From Pseudomonas sp. KUIN-1 (GTDB lineage: Bacteria > Pseudomonadota > Gammaproteobacteria > Pseudomonadales > Pseudomonadaceae): 64,000 nucleotides of DNA. Below the pieces are notes generated by a model. The model was not told the origin of the DNA and searched no databases. It was given only the letters and a program-made list of their open reading frames with translations. The stretch is from assembly GCF_009176725.1 (NCBI RefSeq), contig NZ_AP020337.1:5320001-5384000 (forward strand), in the 5' to 3' direction. Of the stretch, positions 16,802 to 25,923 are shown one piece after another. Within the stretch, counting starts at the first letter, position 1; each line of letters starts with the position of its first letter. The position numbers and the translations under genes were made by a program.

Positions 16802-18265
16802 TCAGATCAGTTTAATACGGCCGGGATAGGCCATGTTGCGGCTACGGAAACGAATCCAGTTGTTCATCGGTTGCTGGTCGTCTCTCATAGCAGCTCCCGT
16901 CACGCCGTTATCTGTCGTTTCACGGAGATACGCAGAACCTCCAGCTGGAACCAATGCACCGATCGGCAACAAGCCATTAGGGCCTGTGGAGTTGAGGCGT
17001 CCATCTGCCTGGGCGTGACCACTGCCCAACAAGTAAGTACCCGTTTCTATGTCAGACCCGCTCCACTCCTGAGCCACCGTCCTCAGCCAAGTGCCGTCCT
17101 GCCAAGATCCGGCGACACGCGACGTATCGACGCCACGAGACTCATCCAGTACCCGCAGGAACTCGCCCCTACCTTCGGGCCCTCGGAAGGTCAGGGCGCC
17201 GTCGCCACTGCTCCATCCACCTTCCTTGCCGGTACGAGCTGCTTCGGTGTAAACCATCCCGGACTTTTGCGCATGATCCCAAAGCCACGGCCAGTCGGCG
17301 CGGTTGAGAAGCCCACCGTTCAACGCTCCGTATCCTCCTGGGCTGAACAACGTCGTTGTTTCGAAGACGGGCCGTCCCAGAGGTGTGTTGTCGTAGCGTC
17401 CTACCGGCCACCAACTCCCGGCACCATCGCTGCGCAGATGCCACCAGTCTCCAGCCCCCATCAGAACCAGAAAGGAATAACCAGCAGCATTTAGATGGGT
17501 ATGAAACCTGATCTTTTCCCCGGCACTTGCATTAACGGTCAGCCGGTTGCCACTGCCGTCTATTCTGCGAACAATGACGTCCTTGACACCTAGTGCCGCG
17601 TTTGAGGAGGGCAGTGTGAACGCACGATTGCCGCCAGTGGCATCCAGTAGCAGCAACTCCATCTGGTCTCTTGTAAAAACTGTATCGGTGGTGAAAGAGA
17701 ACACTTTTTGAGAGTCGACCTCCTCTACCTCTGTCATTTTGCCGCGCTTGGTGATGTAGATCGCGTCAGTATTAAAAACAAGCTCTACCCACTCCGCCGC
17801 ATTGAGCTTCAACGTATTGCTGCCGGCACCGTATAGGGAGATGATCTCAGCACCATTGGCCTTGATAGTTGCCGCTGCTGGCGATGCGTTATGAAAGGTT
17901 ATCGACTTACCTACTACTACGTTCGCTTTGGGAGGCAAGGTCAGCGTGATGCCCCCAAGGTTGATTCTGTGCCAATGCCCCGCCGCTCCGGGCAACAGAG
18001 TTTCAGAAGCGGTGTAGCCAAACCCGGCACCTTTATAGGCCTGCCTGACTTGCGAACCAATCTGCGTAATTGCGGTTGCGAGCTGGTCTGTTCTGGTTTC
18101 ATCAGGCTGCTCACCACCGGCCGCCATCGCATTCAAAATCTCCTGCGTGATCGAGTTACCCCACTGCGCAGGAATAAGCGAGCCGGGCATGCCGGTAGCC
18201 GGGTTTTCATCTACAAACTTGCCGCTTGCCAAGCCTACGCCCGGCACACTCTTGGGATAATCCAC
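16802..18265 (-). CDS. Tail fiber / receptor-binding protein
   Basis: A 487-residue fiber that would set the target range of the tailocin by binding surface polysaccharide. Residues about 1-75 (VPGVGLASGKFVDENPATGMPGSLIPAQWGNSITQEILNAM shortened here) are the baseplate-attachment end common to Mu-like and pyocin fibers. The middle is beta-rich. The C-terminal third (about 290-487, with DRADWPWLWDHAQ, FRGPEGRGEFLRVLDESRGVD and a final RSRNMAYPGRIKLI) is collar/tip-like. Translation starts at a GTG with GAGGA 7 bases upstream; an out-of-frame ATG at 18267 overlaps it. Confidence 0.85.
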   Translation of the reverse strand: MDYPKSVPGVGLASGKFVDENPATGMPGSLIPAQWGNSITQEILNAMAAGGEQPDETRTDQLATAITQIGSQVRQAYKGAGFGYTASETLLPGAAGHWHRINLGGITLTLPPKANVVVGKSITFHNASPAAATIKANGAEIISLYGAGSNTLKLNAAEWVELVFNTDAIYITKRGKMTEVEEVDSQKVFSFTTDTVFTRDQMELLLLDATGGNRAFTLPSSNAALGVKDVIVRRIDGSGNRLTVNASAGEKIRFHTHLNAAGYSFLVLMGAGDWWHLRSDGAGSWWPVGRYDNTPLGRPVFETTTLFSPGGYGALNGGLLNRADWPWLWDHAQKSGMVYTEAARTGKEGGWSSGDGALTFRGPEGRGEFLRVLDESRGVDTSRVAGSWQDGTWLRTVAQEWSGSDIETGTYLLGSGHAQADGRLNSTGPNGLLPIGALVPAGGSAYLRETTDNGVTGAAMRDDQQPMNNWIRFRSRNMAYPGRIKLI

Positions 18266-18275
18266 ATTGTGTTCC

Positions 18276-18875
18276 TCAGTTGAAGTTTACGAATTCGACG
18301 CTGTGCGCCGGTGCTGCTCGACGGATCAAACATTCGATTGCGAGTCCGGGATTCACCCCGAACCGCTCTCCCCAGTAGCTGGCCCCGAAGCGTCGGCCCA
18401 GGCGCTGGCGCCCGCCGGTGTTCAGGGTCCACATGAATTGCGCGTTCCAGGTGCCAAAGTGCGCCTGGCCAAAACGCGAACGCCCCATACGGGGCGCTCG
18501 GTGTTCGGTCACGGTGGCATCGGGGTAGCCCTGGCTGATGGCAATGTCGATGTAGAACGCCGCGTTTTGCCCTCCTGTTGCCACGAGCCGCTGGCGCACC
18601 GACAGACGCCGGTCAGCGAACAAGGGTTTGAGCCCCAGGCACGGGTCGGGCAGGTTCATCACCCGCTCCCAGTCCGGGACCAGCTCACTGACGGTGGCGG
18701 GGTCCATCTCGTTGAGCAGGTCGAACGCGCGGCCATCGATGCGCGCGAACTCGCGGGACAGCCCGGTAATCACCTGCTGCAATTCCGGCACCCGCTCCGG
18801 ATCCCACGCTGGGCCGGGGGGCAACAGCGCCTGCAGTTGCCCGGCGTAGTGTTCGGCAGTTCTTATGACGACCAT
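18276..18875 (-). CDS. Baseplate protein, Mu gp48 / YmfQ-like (DUF2313)
   Basis: A 199-residue tail protein placed between gp47 and the fiber as in phage Mu. The opening AEHYAGQLQALLPPGPAWDPERVPELQQVITGLSREFARIDGRAFDLLNEMDP pattern (quoted only in part as key words LLPPGPAW and EMDP) and VSELVPDWERVMNLPDPC are typical of the DUF2313 family. It caps the baseplate periphery and links fibers. Starts 13 bases inside gp47. Confidence 0.85.
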   Translation of the reverse strand: MVVIRTAEHYAGQLQALLPPGPAWDPERVPELQQVITGLSREFARIDGRAFDLLNEMDPATVSELVPDWERVMNLPDPCLGLKPLFADRRLSVRQRLVATGGQNAAFYIDIAISQGYPDATVTEHRAPRMGRSRFGQAHFGTWNAQFMWTLNTGGRQRLGRRFGASYWGERFGVNPGLAIECLIRRAAPAHSVEFVNFN

Positions 18876-19903
18876 TGAATACCCCCGAACGTGAGCAGCT
18901 GGTTGGCCGCCGCAGTAACATTGGCCACTGGCGAAACCAGCACATGATCGGTTTCGCCCGTCGCGCGACTGATGGCCTCGGCGATGTGCGTGAGCAACAG
19001 CGTTTCGCCCAGTCCGCCCTCACGGTTGTGCAGGTCCAGCAGCTGCGCCTCGACCGCCGCCCGCACGGCGGAGGTGTCCGGTGTGAGCCGAATCGTGTAG
19101 ACCACCGGTTTCTGCACCGGCGCCAGCACATACACATCCGCCGTAACCGGACGCAGCGGCTCGATATACGCCGCGACCGCAGCGAGCTGTTCAGCGTCAG
19201 GAATGGGATCGGCCTGGTCGTCACGCATGAAGAACACCGCCACAGTCCCTGGCCCCATGAACCGGCGCACACACCAGGCACGCGTCACGCCCGGTACTTC
19301 CAGCGCCCAGGTCACGTAATCATCCTGATTGCCGCCATGCGGGATGACCCGGTAGGAGCGCACGACACGCGCACGCAACGACTCGATACTTTCCTGCGAG
19401 ATGCCGCCGGACAGACCGTCGGCAATGACGGTGAAGGTGCTGTCGATGCCTTCGACCGGTTGCACGGCAGTCATCACCAGACCGGCATCCGCGTTACCCA
19501 GAACACCGGCATCCACCGCTTCGACCGTGGTCGTGTTATTGCCCGCAACCGTGGTGACGCCTTTGGTGACACGGTAGAAGCGTCCATCGCTGAACTGCAG
19601 CACAGTGTCCGCATCCAGCACCGCGCCGGCTGCAGCGCTGAAGCGCACCGTGCCAGTAGCGGCCTGTGCCACCTTGCGCGGTTGCCTCAGGCGCAGGATG
19701 GCTTGCCGCTCGAGGGTCTCCTCGTCGGCGGTGTCCGGCAGAATCTGGTCGGCGATCCAGTCCTGATAGCCGTACAGCCCGTAGGCCGCACCGCTGTGCG
19801 CGCGGGACAATACCCGGGCATCGGACTGACGCAGCGCTTCGTCGGCAAGGTCGACCTGGGTTCGGTTGATCAGCGCCGGTAACGTAGGTGTTTCAAACGG
19901 CAT
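18863..19903 (-). CDS. Baseplate J-like protein (Mu gp47)
   Basis: A 346-residue wedge protein. MPFETPTLPALINRTQ and LLRSHSGAAYGLYGYQDWIADQ-type N-terminal sequence, then TGTVRFSAAAGAV and a C-terminal DVYVLAPVQKPVVYTIRL and EGGLGETLLLTHIAEAI are standard for gp47/gpJ proteins. It overlaps gp46 by 11 bases, in the compact style of the whole operon. Confidence 0.92.
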   Translation of the reverse strand: MPFETPTLPALINRTQVDLADEALRQSDARVLSRAHSGAAYGLYGYQDWIADQILPDTADEETLERQAILRLRQPRKVAQAATGTVRFSAAAGAVLDADTVLQFSDGRFYRVTKGVTTVAGNNTTTVEAVDAGVLGNADAGLVMTAVQPVEGIDSTFTVIADGLSGGISQESIESLRARVVRSYRVIPHGGNQDDYVTWALEVPGVTRAWCVRRFMGPGTVAVFFMRDDQADPIPDAEQLAAVAAYIEPLRPVTADVYVLAPVQKPVVYTIRLTPDTSAVRAAVEAQLLDLHNREGGLGETLLLTHIAEAISRATGETDHVLVSPVANVTAAANQLLTFGGIQWSS

Positions 19904-20291
19904 AAATCACCTGCCACTGTTCAGAAGGGTTGAAACGCACGAGCTGACCGTCAGAGACGACCAGCTCGACGCCCAGGTTCAGGCGGTTGCTCTGAACCTG
20001 TTCGGTAAGGATGTTGATGTGCTGGACCTGGCCATCTTCGATCAGCCAGTCGAGCGCTTCGCGGGCATAGAACTCGGCATCTCGCTGGGTCTGGGCAGTC
20101 AGCCTGACCCGGCGCAGCAGCCACAGCCTGGAACCGATGCGGTCATTGGCCTGTGCCGGGTAGGTGTCGCCCCACCAGCCATAGCGCTCGGCATCGTCGA
20201 ACGGGTCGTCCGCTTCGGCACGTCGCCAGGTGAACAGGCTGATGACCACCGAGCGCAGCAGAGACGCCTGCAGAGAGCCTTCGATGATCAT
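19893..20291 (-). CDS. Mu gp46 family baseplate wedge protein
   Basis: A 132-residue protein resembling Mu gp46 (gpW/gp25-like wedge role). It contains VVISLFTWRRAEADDPF, RYGWWGDTYPAQANDRIGSRLWLLRR and REALDWLIEDG, which are typical for the family. Overlaps gp45 by 4 bases. Confidence 0.9.
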   Translation of the reverse strand: MIIEGSLQASLLRSVVISLFTWRRAEADDPFDDAERYGWWGDTYPAQANDRIGSRLWLLRRVRLTAQTQRDAEFYAREALDWLIEDGQVQHINILTEQVQSNRLNLGVELVVSDGQLVRFNPSEQWQVIYAV

Positions 20292-20800
20292 CCGGCACCT
20301 CCAACGGGCGGCCCGCTCTGGCCATTCCCGCCCTGCACGTTGCCGTGCAGATGGCTGATCTGGCTGATGCCCGCGGCGAGCTGGTCGCCCTGAGAGACGA
20401 TCTTTCCGGTCTGGGTGATCTGCGGTGTGTCGAAGTTCACGGCCACCGTCGCCTTGATGTTCAAGGTGTCGGTTTCAATGTCGATGACCTTGCCGCGCTT
20501 GAGGTGAATCTTGTCGCCCTCGTCGGTGTAGATCGCCACTTCGCCGGACTCCAGCCCCTTGAGCCGATAGCGCCGGTCGGCCACCACCAGCAGCAGACCG
20601 TGCGACCGGTCGCCACCAATGAACGCGGCGATACCTTCAGCGCCGGCCAGTGGATTGCTGGTGAAACCGTAGGGTTCGAAGTGCTCCATGTCGTCCTTGA
20701 CCTCTCCGGCGGTGAGGCGCATTTGCAGCGCCTGCATTTTGCTGCTGGCTCTGGCGAGCACCACGGTGCCGCGCACCAGCATGCGATTGAGTAAGCTCAT
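20288..20800 (-). CDS. Baseplate assembly protein V / spike (Mu gp45)
   Basis: A 170-residue protein of the gpV/gp45 class that forms the membrane-piercing spike at the tail tip. The N-terminal segment ends in YGFTSNPLAGAEGIAAFIGGDRSHGLLLVVADRRYRL, with an OB-like core and a C-terminal beta-helical repeat-like stretch (TLNIKATVAVNFDTPQITQTG...). The extreme C-terminus HLHGNVQGGNGQSGPPVGGAG is rich in Gly and His, as in spikes with a metal-bound tip. Overlaps gp44 by 4 bases. Confidence 0.9.
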   Translation of the reverse strand: MSLLNRMLVRGTVVLARASSKMQALQMRLTAGEVKDDMEHFEPYGFTSNPLAGAEGIAAFIGGDRSHGLLLVVADRRYRLKGLESGEVAIYTDEGDKIHLKRGKVIDIETDTLNIKATVAVNFDTPQITQTGKIVSQGDQLAAGISQISHLHGNVQGGNGQSGPPVGGAG

Positions 20801-21924
20801 GAGGTTGTTTCCTCGTCGATGGGCAGCAGCCAGGAGTAAGCATCCTGATTGACCTGCACCTTGCTGCGCTTGTTGGGGTCACCCGGCTCGGCCTGGAAAC
20901 CTTCAGGCGGACCGACCACCAGTGTGGTGATCGTGCCTTGGTCGCTCAGCGAGTAGGTCACGGCTGAAATCAGCATGTTGCGGCTCGTAAAACCGATGAC
21001 CGGATCGATCACCCGGACCATGGTGTTATGCCGCCAGAGCGCCCCGTTGGACTGCCGCCAGCCCTGGACCTTGTAGGTGGTGAGCAGCGCCTTGCCGGCC
21101 CGCTGACCACGTTCCCAATTGGCGCGACTCAGAGCGAGCTTGGGGGTGATCGGTGCATCCTCATGAACGACCAGTACGCGAAGCCGCTTTTTATGCGCGG
21201 GATCGTCATGCCGGTTATCCGTGACCTCGGCCGAGACCTCCGACGACTCCTTGCCGAACGTCTGGTCATTACCGGTTTGTTGACCGATGACCCGGTACTC
21301 GGAAAAAAGCCCGGAAAAGTCCCGCGCGATGACGGCGCTCAACACGTTCTTGCCAAGTTCGAGCGCGTCTGCGCTCTGCCCGCGACTACCCGGCCTGGCC
21401 AGCACCACATTGCCGTATTCGTCATCGGTGGAAAAAATCCGGAACAGGGTCAGCAGCCGGTCAATGGACTTGAACACGGTTTCGGCAGGCTCGATGGTGT
21501 GATCGGCCATCTTCGAGGTTTCCGGTATTTCGCTGATCACCGACAAACCATAGGGAGCAGCCAGCGCTTCAACGATCTTCAGCACCCCCACCTCCTTCCA
21601 CTGACTCGGCTTGTTGATGGCCGAGCAGTCGATGAGGTCGGCGGTTTTCGAGCGTCCGGAAATCTTTAGCGTGACTTGCTTGCCGTCATAGCTGATCGGC
21701 GCGGCAAACACCCAACCGGTCAGAATCAACTCGCCGCCGATACGCACTTCGCACGCGGCGCCAGGCGTGATCGGATGCGAGATTTCAGTGCCCGGCCACT
21801 GCCAGGTAATGCTCACGTCAAAGCTGCGCGCCTGACGCTCGATCCCGGCAGAGATTTCCACCGACTTCCAGCCGGCATAGTCGTGCTCGTCAACCGTCAG
21901 GGTGACAACGTTAGGGTCGATCAT
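20797..21924 (-). CDS. Baseplate hub protein (Mu gp44 / gpP)
   Basis: A 375-residue hub protein of the gp27/VgrG-like class. VTLTVDEHDYAGWKSVEISAGIERQARSF-type N-terminus (key words DYAGWKSV and GIERQARSF), GRSKTADLIDCSA and TYKVQGWRQSNGALWRHNTMVRVIDP are characteristic of Mu gpP. It lies between gp43 and the spike gene. Confidence 0.92.
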   Translation of the reverse strand: MIDPNVVTLTVDEHDYAGWKSVEISAGIERQARSFDVSITWQWPGTEISHPITPGAACEVRIGGELILTGWVFAAPISYDGKQVTLKISGRSKTADLIDCSAINKPSQWKEVGVLKIVEALAAPYGLSVISEIPETSKMADHTIEPAETVFKSIDRLLTLFRIFSTDDEYGNVVLARPGSRGQSADALELGKNVLSAVIARDFSGLFSEYRVIGQQTGNDQTFGKESSEVSAEVTDNRHDDPAHKKRLRVLVVHEDAPITPKLALSRANWERGQRAGKALLTTYKVQGWRQSNGALWRHNTMVRVIDPVIGFTSRNMLISAVTYSLSDQGTITTLVVGPPEGFQAEPGDPNKRSKVQVNQDAYSWLLPIDEETTS

Positions 21925-21927
21925 GGG

Positions 21928-23340
21928 TCACTCCTGAGCGATCTTCAGCGTGCCGGGCGGCACGAAACCCGGATGGGCCAGCCGATTGCGCTGCACCATT
22001 TCCTGCGCCCGGCTGGCGTCACCGAATCGGCGATAGGCCAGCACCAGCGCGGGCAACGGCTCGGACACCTTCAGGTCCACCAGACGCACGCCAGAGGCCG
22101 CCACCGCGTTGAGGTGCCGGATCAACGCCTGACGCAACGTGTTGAGCGCCAGGTAATGTTCAGGGTCGGCTTTCAAGGACGCTTCCCAGATGGCTGAACT
22201 CAGCGTGTCGCGCAGTTCGATCACATCATCGGCAACCGGCACATCCACGCGTTGCAGCGCTTGCGTCACTTGCTGATCCAGCGACGGCACCACCGTGAGC
22301 GGCGTGACGGTCGTCGCAACCGGCATGCTCGCGACGATTTTCGACACCTTGACCAACAAGGCATCCTGGACCAGATTGGCCGCGGCCTGCGCCGTCACGC
22401 CGGTATCCAGCCCGCTGCTCTGGCTGACCAGATTGATGCCGGACACTGCCTCCGCCTGTTGCGTGGCCTCGGAAATCACCGACCGGTAATCGACCGTTTC
22501 AACAGAGGACACGCCGCCATTGCTGCCGGACCTTGCTGCCGCGTTGCTCGCAGCGGTGCCGTTACTGCCACTCGCGGAACCATTGCCTGAGCCGCCCCCT
22601 GTCGAGCCGCCGGAACCTGCTCCCGTACTCGCCCCGCCAATACTGCTGGTGCCGTTCGCTCTTCTGGCTCGACGGCTGTCACCGTCGAAACTGGCGAAGA
22701 ACGTGGTAAACAGCGTGCTGACCGTCAATGGCGCGTTGACCAGCGAATGCACCAGCGCGGTGACATCCGAATAGATCGTCATGAACGGTGTGAACTGCCG
22801 CTGAATGGTCGCGAATACACCCGACAGGGCGCTGCGCAGCGCCTGAATATTGATACGCACCGCGTCCACTGTGGCCATCACCGAGCGGTAGCGCCTGAGC
22901 GCCGAGTCCAGCAGGCTCTCGGATGCGCCCAGCAACTGCCGTCGCGTATTGAGCGTCGACACGGGAAACTTGAGCGGGTTGGCCGGATAGAATTTCAGGT
23001 CCAGCCGGACGAGTCCGCCTTCGCTCAGGTTGTGTGTAACACCACATTCGCCAACCTGGACCTGCACGCGACCCAGCCAAGGATGCACCAGCTCGCCGGC
23101 ACCTTCCTGCTCCAGTGCCTGCAGCAATTTGTCTCGCTGTTCGAAACAGTCGGGACCGACAATGAACCCCGTCAGCGTATGCACTTTCGACTGTTTGCCC
23201 AGCGACTCGAAATAAGGCTCGTCGCGTTGTGGAAACTCATGCAACTGCCCCTTGCGGCCTGCCGGGACGACGGCTTTTTCAATGAAAAAACCGACGCCCC
23301 GGAAAGACGCCGGCAGCAGGCTGTCACGCCATGTACTCAT
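21928..23340 (-). CDS. DNA circularisation-type tail protein (Mu gp43 / gpN)
   Basis: A 470-residue protein whose N-terminal about 100 residues match the DNA circularisation N-terminal domain (SLLPASFRGVGFFIEKAV, HEFPQRDEPYFESLGK, GFIVGPDCFEQRDKLLQALE). In Mu-like tails this is a baseplate/hub protein. Residues about 235-285 are an unusual Gly/Ser/Ala-rich linker (GGASTGAGSGGSTGGGSG) between two folded halves. Overlaps the tape measure gene by 4 bases. Confidence 0.88.
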   Translation of the reverse strand: MSTWRDSLLPASFRGVGFFIEKAVVPAGRKGQLHEFPQRDEPYFESLGKQSKVHTLTGFIVGPDCFEQRDKLLQALEQEGAGELVHPWLGRVQVQVGECGVTHNLSEGGLVRLDLKFYPANPLKFPVSTLNTRRQLLGASESLLDSALRRYRSVMATVDAVRINIQALRSALSGVFATIQRQFTPFMTIYSDVTALVHSLVNAPLTVSTLFTTFFASFDGDSRRARRANGTSSIGGASTGAGSGGSTGGGSGNGSASGSNGTAASNAAARSGSNGGVSSVETVDYRSVISEATQQAEAVSGINLVSQSSGLDTGVTAQAAANLVQDALLVKVSKIVASMPVATTVTPLTVVPSLDQQVTQALQRVDVPVADDVIELRDTLSSAIWEASLKADPEHYLALNTLRQALIRHLNAVAASGVRLVDLKVSEPLPALVLAYRRFGDASRAQEMVQRNRLAHPGFVPPGTLKIAQE

Positions 23341-25496
23341 GATCCGGCTCCTGCGCCGAGGGTTCGATAACCGACGTTTGGCGATATCGTCAAACCCGGC
23401 TGGTTGGTTTGCACTTGCCCCGCACGCAGGCCCGGCGGTGCGTTTTCAAAGCGAATGTTGAGCTCGCCTTCAAGTCGCGGGCCGGCCCCGGCTGCGCCCT
23501 GTTGCAACAACAGGCTGCCGGGGGCCAGCGGGGTGGGTACGCCGAGCAATTGGCTGGTCGGCGGCACGCCAGTGGCCTGATTGAGCAACTGTTGATTTGT
23601 GCGAACGTTCTCGACGGCACCGGCCGCCAGAAACGCTCCAGTCCCGCCGCCTGGCCCTGCGTTGCGTATCCGCTGTTCTTCCGCGAACTGATTGGCCTTC
23701 TCGGTCGCCCGCTGCAGGACGGTCTTATTCGTGTCGCCACCAAACCAGCTCATGATCGGCTCGATGAATGGCTTGATGTCCGCCCACAGACCTGCGAACC
23801 AGGTTTTGATCGGCTGCCAGTTCTCGATGACCATGCCCAGCGGCGAAAAACTGAACAGCGTTGCCAGCACATCGGTAAACGGTTGTGCCTCGGCCTTGAT
23901 GGTTTCCCACAGGCCGGCCAGGTACTCGGACAGCGGCTGCCAGTTGGCCACGACCATGCCCAATGGCGACCATGCAAACAGCGTCTGCAGAAAATCGAAG
24001 ACCGGCGTGGCCAGCGCTTTGATCACGTCCCACAGCGCAGCAAAGAATTCGCTCAGTGGCTGCCAGTTGGCTGCGATCATGCCCAGCGGCGTCCAGGCGA
24101 ACACCGCCTTGAGCACGTCCCACAGCGCCATCACCGGTCCGCGAATCGCCTCCCAGACCGCCTGGAAATAAGGTGCGACGGTAGACCAGTTGGCGATCAG
24201 AAAACCTGCCGCCAGCGCGAGGCCGCGCACGATCAGGCCCAACGGTGACATGCCCATGACCGCAGCCAGCAGCCCGGCGGCACTCGTCGCAGCGAGAACG
24301 GCGACTTGCAGTACGCCGAAAGCAATCGCGGCGCCCACGACGCCCTTGATCACCTCTGGGTGTTCGGCCGCCAGCGCGGCGACCTGAGAAATCATCGGCC
24401 CGATCACGGCCATTGCTTCGTTCATCGCCGGCAGGAACATACTGCCGATATTGATGCCCAGACGATCGACACGGTTAGTCATCTCTTTGATGGCAGTGGC
24501 CGTGGTCTGGGAGTTGTCTGCGAACTCCTTCTCGATGGAGCCGCTGTTTTGCACGCCCTCCCCGACCTTGGCCAGGTTGGACTTGAGCACATCGAGGTGG
24601 GCCAGCAGCGGCGTGATCGCGCCCAGCGATTCGGCACCGAACAGCTGCGTGATGACGTCCGACTGTTTGCCAGGATCAACACTGGAAACCGCCGTCAGGA
24701 CCTTTTCAATGGTCCCGGACGGGTCACTCTGCATGCCTTGGGTCAGCTGGTTGACGTCGAGCTGCAACGCCTCGAACGCCCCGGCTTTCGCCGCGCCCCC
24801 TTCGGTCAACGACTGCATGAACCGCTTCATGCCGCTGGCGGCCACATCGGCCGGCACATCGACGCTGGCCAGGGTCGCGCCCATTGCCGCCAGTTGCCCG
24901 GAGGCCATCCCCGCAACCGGCCCGAGCGGGCCCATTGCAGTCACCATGGTGGCGATTTTCTTTTCCAGGTTGTTGCCACCGAGCACGTTGATCTTCTCGG
25001 ACAACGCCGCGACCTGCGGCTGAGTCATCTGAAACGATGACCGCCACGAGGCCATCATGTCCCCCGACTCGGCCGCCGTCTGATCGAATGCGACGCCCAT
25101 TTTCACGGCGTCGCTGGCAAACCCGGTCAGTTCTTCGCGCGGTACATTGGCCTTGGCACCCGCGGCGACAATCGCCGCGATACCGTTGGCGCTTTCCGGC
25201 AGTCGTTCACTGAGGTCCAGAATGTCGGAACTCATCTGCTGGAACTGTTGCGGTGTTTCAAAGGTGACCGATCGTTTCACGCCGGCCATGCTGGTCTCGA
25301 AACCGATCGCTGCCTTTACCCCGGCAATCAAGGGCTCTGCCAAAGCATTGCTCTTGATCATCTCGCCCACTTCGACGTTCCCAAGACCAGAGCCTTTAAG
25401 CCTGGTCTCGAAGCCTTCAACGTTGTTGCGGATGGTTGCCAGCGTTGGAGACAGCTTGTCGACGCCGGTAATCAGCGTCTTGATAGTGTCTGCCAT
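23337..25496 (-). CDS. Tail tape measure protein
   Basis: A 719-residue tape measure. It starts MADTIKTLITGVDKLSPTLATIRNNVEGF; residues about 60-330 are the TP901-type core (FETSMAGVKRSVTFETPQQFQQMSSDIL, LGGNNLEKKIATMVTAMGPLG, FGAESLGAITPLL), residues about 390-480 are membrane-like, and about 485-620 hold four diverged tandem repeats of the type W(S/T)PLGMVxANWQPL. The ATG shares a base with the gp42 stop (TGATG). From the usual 1.5 A per residue, the tail would be about 105-110 nm; that is an estimate. Confidence 0.9.
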   Translation of the reverse strand: MADTIKTLITGVDKLSPTLATIRNNVEGFETRLKGSGLGNVEVGEMIKSNALAEPLIAGVKAAIGFETSMAGVKRSVTFETPQQFQQMSSDILDLSERLPESANGIAAIVAAGAKANVPREELTGFASDAVKMGVAFDQTAAESGDMMASWRSSFQMTQPQVAALSEKINVLGGNNLEKKIATMVTAMGPLGPVAGMASGQLAAMGATLASVDVPADVAASGMKRFMQSLTEGGAAKAGAFEALQLDVNQLTQGMQSDPSGTIEKVLTAVSSVDPGKQSDVITQLFGAESLGAITPLLAHLDVLKSNLAKVGEGVQNSGSIEKEFADNSQTTATAIKEMTNRVDRLGINIGSMFLPAMNEAMAVIGPMISQVAALAAEHPEVIKGVVGAAIAFGVLQVAVLAATSAAGLLAAVMGMSPLGLIVRGLALAAGFLIANWSTVAPYFQAVWEAIRGPVMALWDVLKAVFAWTPLGMIAANWQPLSEFFAALWDVIKALATPVFDFLQTLFAWSPLGMVVANWQPLSEYLAGLWETIKAEAQPFTDVLATLFSFSPLGMVIENWQPIKTWFAGLWADIKPFIEPIMSWFGGDTNKTVLQRATEKANQFAEEQRIRNAGPGGGTGAFLAAGAVENVRTNQQLLNQATGVPPTSQLLGVPTPLAPGSLLLQQGAAGAGPRLEGELNIRFENAPPGLRAGQVQTNQPGLTISPNVGYRTLGAGAGS

Positions 25497-25702
25497 CACT
25501 CCCCCTGCAGGATCTGGTTGATGCGTTGCGTCTGCAAGATCGACTCGGTGATGATGTCCAGCTCCCTGGACATCATCAGTTCGGGATCGGTCTTCCAGAA
25601 ATACGCGAGGTCGTAAACGACGGCGATCAGTCCTTCGAGGTTGCTGATGCCGCTGCCATGAAAAAACTCGCAACCTTCCAGCTCAACGTATTGATGTCGC
25701 AC
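25496..25702 (-). CDS. Tail assembly chaperone gp42, made by -1 frameshift from gp41
   Basis: The frame encodes 68 residues from an unlikely GTG, but the useful part begins at the slippery site: ...FF/HGSGISNLEGLIAVVYDLAYFWKTDPELMMSRELDIITE..., in the -1 frame relative to gp41. This matches the second frame of Mu-like tail assembly chaperones, expressed as a gp41-gp42 fusion. The fusion would span 25496-25923. It ends exactly where the tape measure gene starts, as in lambda G-T and Mu. Confidence 0.8.
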   Translation of the reverse strand: MRHQYVELEGCEFFHGSGISNLEGLIAVVYDLAYFWKTDPELMMSRELDIITESILQTQRINQILQGE

Positions 25703-25923
25703 AGGTCCATCTGATTGACCGACGAGGGCGGGATGCCAGCGCAGACGGCGATGTATTTCGCCGCCACGTCCAGATCCAGGGAGACTTCCTCGTTCTTGTC
25801 GATCCTGTACGGCAGGGCCTTGATGGCCCGCGCTTCCTGCGCCGTAGGGCGCCGGAAGGTCAGTTGCGAAAGGGTTTCGCCGTGCGCTTCGATCGGGCTG
25901 GCCAGGTCGATGACTTCACTCAT
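25627..25923 (-). CDS. Tail assembly chaperone (Mu gp41)
   Basis: A 98-residue protein between the tube and tape measure genes. SEVIDLASPIEAHGETLSQLTFRRPTAQEARAIKALPY-type sequence (key words LTFRRPTAQEARAIKALPY) and VAAKYIAVCAGIPPSSVNQMDLCDINTLSW are typical of Mu gp41 proteins, which coat the tape measure during tail assembly. Overlaps the tube gene by 4 bases. Confidence 0.9.
   Translation of the reverse strand: MSEVIDLASPIEAHGETLSQLTFRRPTAQEARAIKALPYRIDKNEEVSLDLDVAAKYIAVCAGIPPSSVNQMDLCDINTLSWKVASFFMAAASATSKD
25660..25666 (-). promoter_or_regulatory. Programmed -1 frameshift slippery site T_TTT_TTC
   Basis: In the gp41 frame the minus strand reads AGT TTT TTC ATG, giving the heptamer T TTT TTC, a classical X XXY YYZ slip site. 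A -1 slip moves the ribosome into the gp42 frame, which stays open to the tape measure start. A stop of gp41 follows 11 codons later. Confidence 0.85.
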
